Source: an uncultured Sphingomonas sp. (GTDB lineage Bacteria; Pseudomonadota; Alphaproteobacteria; Sphingomonadales; Sphingomonadaceae). Taken from it: 39,475 nt of DNA. This document shows positions 34,841 to 39,475 of this stretch, piece by piece. The translations under genes and the position numbers were made by a program. Below the pieces are notes generated by a model that saw nothing but the letters and a program-made list of their open reading frames with translations, searched no databases and had not been told where the DNA came from. Within the stretch, counting starts at the first letter, position 1; each line of letters begins with the position of its first letter. The stretch is taken from the NCBI RefSeq assembly GCF_913776855.1, contig NZ_CAJYQD010000036.1, positions 1 to 39,475 on the forward strand. Direction: 5' to 3'.

Positions 34841-36832
34841 TTAGCCGAGCAGCTTCAGCACGCCCTGCTGCGACTGGTTCGCCTGGGCGAGCATCGCGGT
34901 CGACGCCTGGCCGAGAATCTGCGCCTTGGCGAGCGCCGTCGATTCCGCCGAGAAGTCGGTGTCTTCGATGCGGCTGCGCGCTTCCTGCAGGTTCGACGAG
35001 GTGGTCGTCAGGTTGTTGACGGTAACCTGCAGGCGGTTCTGCACCGCACCGAGGTCGCCGCGGATCGACGACACCTTGTCGAGCGCCTTGTCGATGGCGT
35101 TCATCGCGACGGCGGCATTCGCCTGGGTCGAGACGTTCAGCGCGCCGCCGACCGTATCGGCCGAACCGCCCTGTGCCGAGATGCCGACCTTGGCGAGCGA
35201 GGCGGTCGCACCTTCGACACGGATTTCCGCACCGGTGTCCGACTTCAGCTCGACACGACCGCGCAGCGTCAGGCCGGTGGCGATCGCGCCGGTCGAGGCA
35301 CCGCCGTCATCGCCCTTCATGCCGATGACCATGCCCGCCGAGGTACCGCCGGTGCCGTCCTTCAGCGTGATGTCGTTGCCGGTCGACGAGGTGAGGATCA
35401 GGTTGCCCTTGTCGTCGCTCGACGCGACCAGGCCGCTGATGCCCGCATCGTTGATGTTCTTCACCACGTCCGACATCGACATGCCGGTCGTGCCGTCGGC
35501 ATCGCTGAGCGTCACGGTCGATCCGTTGATGACCAGCGTGTTGGCAGCGGCGATCTTCGACGAGTCGAGCGACACGGTCGCCTTCGTCGTGGCGGTCGCG
35601 GTGACACCCGACTTGTCGCTGACGGCGTTGATCGCGGCGGCCTTCGATGCGGCCGATGCGTCGTTCGAGGCACCGACGGCGACGCCGTTGATCTTCACGT
35701 CGTCGGTGACGGCGAGTGCGGTCGCACCGACGGCCGAACCCTTCACGCCTTCATTGGCGGTGGTTTCGTTCAGACCGAGCGCGGTCAGGGCAGCGGCGGA
35801 ACCGCCGGCGGCGCGCTTGATGTCGATCGCTTCGCCGGTCGAGCTCTGCAGCGCGACGAAGCCGCCGTAATCGCCAGCGGTAAAGCCCGCCTTGCCCGAT
35901 GCCGAACCACCGATGGTGATGGTCTTGCCGGTGTCGTTCGACAGGACGATCTTGCCTTCGCTGTCGAGCTGCGCGCTGATGCCGCCGACGTCGCGGTTGA
36001 TCTTGTCGACCAGTTCCTGGCCATTGGCGCCGGTGATGTCGACGGCGGTGCCCGCACCGACCTTGATGGTCAGGCTGCCGGTGGCGGTGATGCCGCCGGC
36101 CGAGATCGGACCGCCCGACAGAGTGTTATATGCCTTGGCCGACACGCCGGTCTGACCGGTGTTGGCGTTGATCGCGGCGGCGGCTTCTTCCGCACCGGTG
36201 TTCGCGGCACCCGTCAGGGCGCTGCCCAGCGCGTTCTTGCCGTTGAACTGGATGTCGCCGACGGCAGCGGTCGCGGTGTTGATGCGGCCGGTGGTCGCCT
36301 GACCTTCGACGCGGTAGCCGTTCAGGCCCAGCGCGGTGGCCGAGGTGCTGGTGAGGCTGACCGACGTGGTCTGGCCGGCCTGCGAACCGGTCTGCAGCGT
36401 CACGGCCTTCACCGTGCCATCGAGCAGGTTGATGCCGTTGAAGTTGGTCTTGGTCGCGATGTCGTTGATCTGCGCGGTCAGCTGACCGACTTCCGACTGG
36501 AGCGCCTTGCGTTCCGACGAACCCAGCGTGCCGTTCGCGGCCTGGCCGGCGAGTTCCTTCATGCGCTGCAGCATGTTGGTGACTTCGCCCAGCGCGCCTT
36601 CGGCGGTCTGCGCCATCGAGATACCGTCATTGGCGTTGCGCGCGGCGACGGCCATCGTCTTGATCTGGCTGGTCATGCGGCTGGCGATGGCGAGGCCGGC
36701 GGCGTCGTCCTTGGCCGAGTTGATACGCTTGCCGGTCGACAGGCGCTCCATCGACGCCTTCAGCGCGTCGTTGGCGGCGGACGAGGCGTTGGCTGCGCGG
36801 AGCGATCCGATGTTGGATCCGATAACGGTCAT
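34841..36832 (-). CDS. fliC: Flagellin, large type
   Basis: A 663-residue flagellin. The conserved N-terminal D0/D1 part ([53 protein letters not shown]) and C-terminal part ([31 protein letters not shown]) are complete. The middle 380 residues are a surface-exposed region with repeated flagellin-IN-like units ([54 protein letters not shown]; a second set near [35 protein letters not shown]). Ala, Gly, Thr and Asp dominate and there is no cysteine. Long for an alphaproteobacterial flagellin (often 270-400). A FliA-type promoter precedes it. Confidence 0.96.
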   Translation of the reverse strand: MTVIGSNIGSLRAANASSAANDALKASMERLSTGKRINSAKDDAAGLAIASRMTSQIKTMAVAARNANDGISMAQTAEGALGEVTNMLQRMKELAGQAANGTLGSSERKALQSEVGQLTAQINDIATKTNFNGINLLDGTVKAVTLQTGSQAGQTTSVSLTSTSATALGLNGYRVEGQATTGRINTATAAVGDIQFNGKNALGSALTGAANTGAEEAAAAINANTGQTGVSAKAYNTLSGGPISAGGITATGSLTIKVGAGTAVDITGANGQELVDKINRDVGGISAQLDSEGKIVLSNDTGKTITIGGSASGKAGFTAGDYGGFVALQSSTGEAIDIKRAAGGSAAALTALGLNETTANEGVKGSAVGATALAVTDDVKINGVAVGASNDASAASKAAAINAVSDKSGVTATATTKATVSLDSSKIAAANTLVINGSTVTLSDADGTTGMSMSDVVKNINDAGISGLVASSDDKGNLILTSSTGNDITLKDGTGGTSAGMVIGMKGDDGGASTGAIATGLTLRGRVELKSDTGAEIRVEGATASLAKVGISAQGGSADTVGGALNVSTQANAAVAMNAIDKALDKVSSIRGDLGAVQNRLQVTVNNLTTTSSNLQEARSRIEDTDFSAESTALAKAQILGQASTAMLAQANQSQQGVLKLLG

Positions 36833-36907
36833 TGGGTGTGTCCTCCAGTCTGACTTCCAGCGCCCCGCGTCCCCCCCTTGAAGCGATCGGGATCGAAGCT
36901 GCTGCCC

Positions 36908-36938
36908 GGAGAAACGGCACGCATCGGACCGAGTTAAG
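36908..36938 (-). promoter_or_regulatory. Sigma-28-like promoter of flagellin
   Basis: On the minus strand TTAACTCG-N11-GCCGTTTC, with GCCGTTTCTCC identical to the block before flgM. The -35 half is weaker than at flgM. It lies about 80 bases before the flagellin ATG. Confidence 0.65.
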
Positions 36939-37034
36939 GAAAAAAGTTCGGGTTATCCGTGGCCCTCGCGCGCGCGTGAGAGCGTGCGCGGAATACAGAG
37001 CCGAATCGGGGGTCATTTTACCGGGCGTTAACCA

Positions 37035-37046
37035 TTTGCCGGCAAA
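37035..37046. promoter_or_regulatory. Palindrome TTTGCCGGCAAA upstream of the FlbD-like regulator
   Basis: A perfect 12-bp palindrome made of two TTGCCG/CGGCAA half-sites, 20 bases before the regulator start. It is the likely full operator of the same protein that reads the half-site clusters near other flagellar promoters, suggesting autoregulation. Confidence 0.6.
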
Positions 37047-37065
37047 AGGGTGCCGTTCAGGGGGA

Positions 37066-38367
37066 ATGTCCAAGACCATGCGCTCGATCTATCCATCCGC
37101 TGCCGTCCTCGCGTCGAAGTTCACGCTGGTGTCGTCGCTGCGCGCGCAGGGCTTTGCCCTCGCCAATGCGGGGCAGAAGCCGGGTGCCGGTGACGTGTTC
37201 CTGGTGATGGAAGGCGAAGTGCCGCCGATCGCCGCGCGCACGCTGGTGCTGGCCGACGGCCCGGCATCGGTGACGCCGTTCGAGGGTGGCCGCCCGGCCC
37301 GCCTGTCCTATTCCCATGCCGATACCGAACTGGCCCATGCCTTTGCCGCGGCGCTGCTGTGCGGCCGGCACGAGGCGGTTGCCGCCGACCCGGAAAGCCT
37401 GGCCTTGCAGGCGCTGGCCCGCCGCGTCGCCGCCGCCGACATCACCGTGCTGGTCAACGGCCCGACCGGCACCGGCAAGGAAGTGCTGGCCCGCACCATC
37501 CACGCCGAAAGCGCCCGCGCCGACGGCCCGTTCATCGCGATCAACTGCGCGGCACTCCCCGAAACCATGCTGGAAGCGATGCTGTTCGGCCATGTGAAGG
37601 GCGCGTTCACCGGCGCAGGCGCGGCGGGCGAAGGGTTCTTTCGCGCAGCGCATGGCGGCACGCTGCTGCTCGACGAAATCGCGGAGATGCCGCTGCCGCT
37701 GCAGGCGAAGCTGCTGCGTGTGCTGCAGGAACGCGAAGTCGTGCCGATCGGCGCGACCCAGGCCGAGGCGGTCGACGTCCGCGTCGTCGCCTGCGCCAAT
37801 CGCGACCTGCAGGACGAAGTCGCCGCCGGCCGCTTCCGCGCCGACCTCTATTACCGGCTGAGCGTCTTTCCGCTCAGCACCCGCGCGCTGGCCGATCGGC
37901 CGGGCGATGTCGCCGCGCTTGCCGCCGCAATGGTCGTGCGCCATGCCGGGATGCGTGGGCAACTGCCGTGGATTTCGGACGAGGCGCTGGCGATGCTCAG
38001 CCGCCACGACTGGCCGGGCAATGCCCGCGAGCTGGAAAATGTGATCCAGCGCGCGCTGCTGCTGGGCATGGGCGACAGGATCGAGGCGCAGGACATCGTG
38101 TTCGACCGGGCGAGCGTTCCCGCCGCGACCGCGATCAGCGCACCGCGCGCGGTCGAGCCGGTGGCGGCGACGCTGACCAACATCGTCCAGATCCACGAAT
38201 TCGCGGCGATCCGCCGCACGCTGGAGGAATGCGGCGGCAACCGGATCGAAACCGCCCGGCGGCTGGGCATTTCGGAGCGTACGCTGCGCTATCGCCTCGC
38301 CAAGGCGCGTGAGGCCGGCGAGCTGCTGGCGGCGCCTGCACCGCAGTCGATGGCGGCGTCGGCATGA
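37066..38367 (+). CDS. flbD: Sigma-54-dependent flagellar activator, FlbD-like
   Basis: A 433-residue bacterial enhancer-binding protein. The AAA+ domain spans about 117-350: Walker A NGPTGTGKEVLARTIH, the sigma-54 contact loop GAFTGA (HVKGAFTGAGAAGEGFF), Walker B GTLLLDEIAEM and DWPGNARELENVIQRALLL. A Fis-type helix-turn-helix closes the protein (CGGNRIETARRLGISERTLRYRLAK). The first 110 residues do not show a normal receiver phosphorylation site, as in FlbD. An in-frame ATG at 37078 is an alternative start; the AGGGGGA site (37059-37065) is too close to one and a little far from the other. It overlaps fliE (ATGA). It probably activates the four -24/-12 promoters here. Confidence 0.92.
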   Translation: MSKTMRSIYPSAAVLASKFTLVSSLRAQGFALANAGQKPGAGDVFLVMEGEVPPIAARTLVLADGPASVTPFEGGRPARLSYSHADTELAHAFAAALLCGRHEAVAADPESLALQALARRVAAADITVLVNGPTGTGKEVLARTIHAESARADGPFIAINCAALPETMLEAMLFGHVKGAFTGAGAAGEGFFRAAHGGTLLLDEIAEMPLPLQAKLLRVLQEREVVPIGATQAEAVDVRVVACANRDLQDEVAAGRFRADLYYRLSVFPLSTRALADRPGDVAALAAAMVVRHAGMRGQLPWISDEALAMLSRHDWPGNARELENVIQRALLLGMGDRIEAQDIVFDRASVPAATAISAPRAVEPVAATLTNIVQIHEFAAIRRTLEECGGNRIETARRLGISERTLRYRLAKAREAGELLAAPAPQSMAASA

Positions 38368-38729
38368 GCGGCGTCGGTGGTGTCGGCGGCGCGATGGGCG
38401 TCGACCGGGTGATGCAGCTGCGTGCGCAGATCCTCGAACGCAACCAGGCGCTGTCCAAGGCGAATGCGCAGGTCGCGACCGCCCCGGTACAGGCCGAACC
38501 GGCCAAGCCGACCAGCTTCGCCGATGCGATGGGCGACGCGCTGAAGGGCGTGAACGCGCAGCAGAACAAGGCGAGCGAACTGTCGGCGATGTATGAACGC
38601 GGCGAAACCGTGGACATCGCCAAGGTGATGATGGCGCGCCAGCAGGCATCGGTCGGCTTCGAAGCCACGATGCAGGTCCGCAACAAACTCCTGTCCGCCT
38701 ACAAGGACATCATGAGTATGCCGGTGTAA
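38364..38729 (+). CDS. fliE: Flagellar hook-basal body complex protein FliE
   Basis: A 121-residue MS-ring to rod adaptor. The C-terminal signature is clear: TSFADAMGDALKGVNAQQNKASELSAMYERGETVDIAKVMMARQQASVGFEATMQVRNKLLSAYKDIMSMPV. The Gly-rich start (MSGVGGVGGAMGVDRVMQLR) is a little unusual. The start overlaps the regulator stop and the stop is one base before fliF. Confidence 0.97.
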   Translation: MSGVGGVGGAMGVDRVMQLRAQILERNQALSKANAQVATAPVQAEPAKPTSFADAMGDALKGVNAQQNKASELSAMYERGETVDIAKVMMARQQASVGFEATMQVRNKLLSAYKDIMSMPV

Positions 38730-38730
38730 T

Positions 38731-39475
38731 ATGGAAAACGCACTCGCCACCACCGGCGGCGTTCCCGCCGCCCCCGCACCGGCCGCCTCCGGCTTCGCCA
38801 ACCCGCTGACCCAGATCGGCGGGATCATGAAGAATCCCGCCGTCAAGCGCAGCCTGCCGATGATCCTCATCGTCGCCCTGGTCCTGTCGGCGGCGCTGGC
38901 GTGGATGGCGCTGGCCACCCCGCCGCAGCGCGTGTTGTTCCCGCAGCTGCCCGACAGCGACAAGCAGGCGGTCGTCGACGCGCTGGGCGCGGCCAAGATC
39001 ACCAGCCATGTCGACGATTCGGGCGGGATCACCGTCGCCGAGGACGATTACCACCGTGCGCGCATCCTGCTGGCGGGCCAGGGCCTGCCCAAGGCGGCGC
39101 CGGGCGGGTACGCAATCCTCGACCAGCTGCCGATGGGCGTCAGCCGCGCCGTCGAGGGCGAGCGGCTGCGCCAGGCGCGCGAGACCGAACTGGCCAAGTC
39201 GATCGGCGAGATCGAGTCGGTCGCCGACGCGCGCGTCCACCTGGCGATGCCCGAAAGCTCGGTGTTTGTGCGCGACAATGCGCAGCCCTCCGCCTCGGTC
39301 ATCGTCCGCCTCGAACCCGGTCGCAGCCTCACCCAGGCGCAGGTCCGTTCGATCGTCAACCTCGTCGCCTCCTCGGTGCCGGGGATGAAGGCCGATCAGG
39401 TGACGATCATCGACCAGATGGGCGCGCTGCTGAGCAAGCCGACCGACGGCAGCGAAGGCTCGACGCTCTCCGACG
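38731..39475 (+). CDS. fliF: Flagellar MS-ring protein FliF, 3' partial
   Basis: The MS-ring protein, first structure of the basal body, in the inner membrane. 248 residues are visible before the window ends. There is one N-terminal membrane helix (SLPMILIVALVLSAALAWMAL), then the ring-building motif domains: VLFPQLPDSDKQAVVDALGAAKI, ILLAGQGLPKAAPGGYAILDQLPMGVSRAVEGERLRQARETELAKSIGEIESVADARVHLAMPESSVFVRD. The reading frame is open to the last base. The ATG at 38731 follows the fliE stop by one base. Confidence 0.97.
   Translation, partial: MENALATTGGVPAAPAPAASGFANPLTQIGGIMKNPAVKRSLPMILIVALVLSAALAWMALATPPQRVLFPQLPDSDKQAVVDALGAAKITSHVDDSGGITVAEDDYHRARILLAGQGLPKAAPGGYAILDQLPMGVSRAVEGERLRQARETELAKSIGEIESVADARVHLAMPESSVFVRDNAQPSASVIVRLEPGRSLTQAQVRSIVNLVASSVPGMKADQVTIIDQMGALLSKPTDGSEGSTLSD

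Overview
The window is GC-rich DNA from an alphaproteobacterium, most likely a sphingomonad (Sphingomonas or a close relative). The clues are the short epsilon subunit of the ATP synthase, a TonB-dependent receptor with a glycine-rich loop, a sigma-54 flagellar regulon with an FlbD-type activator, and many intergenic palindromic repeats. The assignment rests on gene content and codon style only. No rRNA, tRNA, CRISPR array, insertion sequence or prophage was seen. Almost every base is coding and many genes overlap their neighbours by 1-20 bases.

Positions 1-4971 hold the end of the F1 ATP synthase operon (atpA 3' part, atpG, atpD, atpC). Two extra genes are wedged into it: a predicted lipoprotein between atpG and atpD, and a 60-residue three-cysteine YHS/TRASH-like protein between atpD and atpC. 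Positions 5227-9109 hold a XerC-type recombinase and a small transaldolase (minus strand), then an agmatine-to-putrescine pair, agmatine deiminase and N-carbamoylputrescine amidase, with a small membrane protein between them (plus strand).

Positions 9119-12629 form a compact five-gene minus-strand unit that I do not recognise as a described system. In transcription order it encodes a 51-residue peptide, a HEAT-repeat protein, a second HEAT-repeat protein with a metal-binding cupin-like domain, a winged-helix regulator with a degenerate receiver, and a crotonase-fold enzyme. The two HEAT proteins look like paralogues, one keeping and one having lost the metal ligands. This is the best candidate for something new. 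Two overlapping hotdog thioesterases and a TonB-dependent receptor follow (12715-16498).

Positions 16737-39475 are a flagellar cluster. The minus strand carries flgBCDE, flgFGHIJKL and motAB. The plus strand carries a second, divergent MotA/MotB-like pair with flgA, then flgM-flgN, then a lytic transglycosylase with flhA and fliA. A large flagellin gene (minus) faces an FlbD-like sigma-54 activator, fliE and fliF (plus, cut by the window end). Four -24/-12 sigma-54 promoters are visible, with repeated CGGCAA/TTGCCG half-sites beside several of them. Two sigma-28-like promoters, before flgM and flagellin, share the same -10 block. Together they suggest a Caulobacter-like hierarchy: the FlbD-like protein with sigma-54 drives hook and basal-body genes, then FliA, held by FlgM, drives flagellin.
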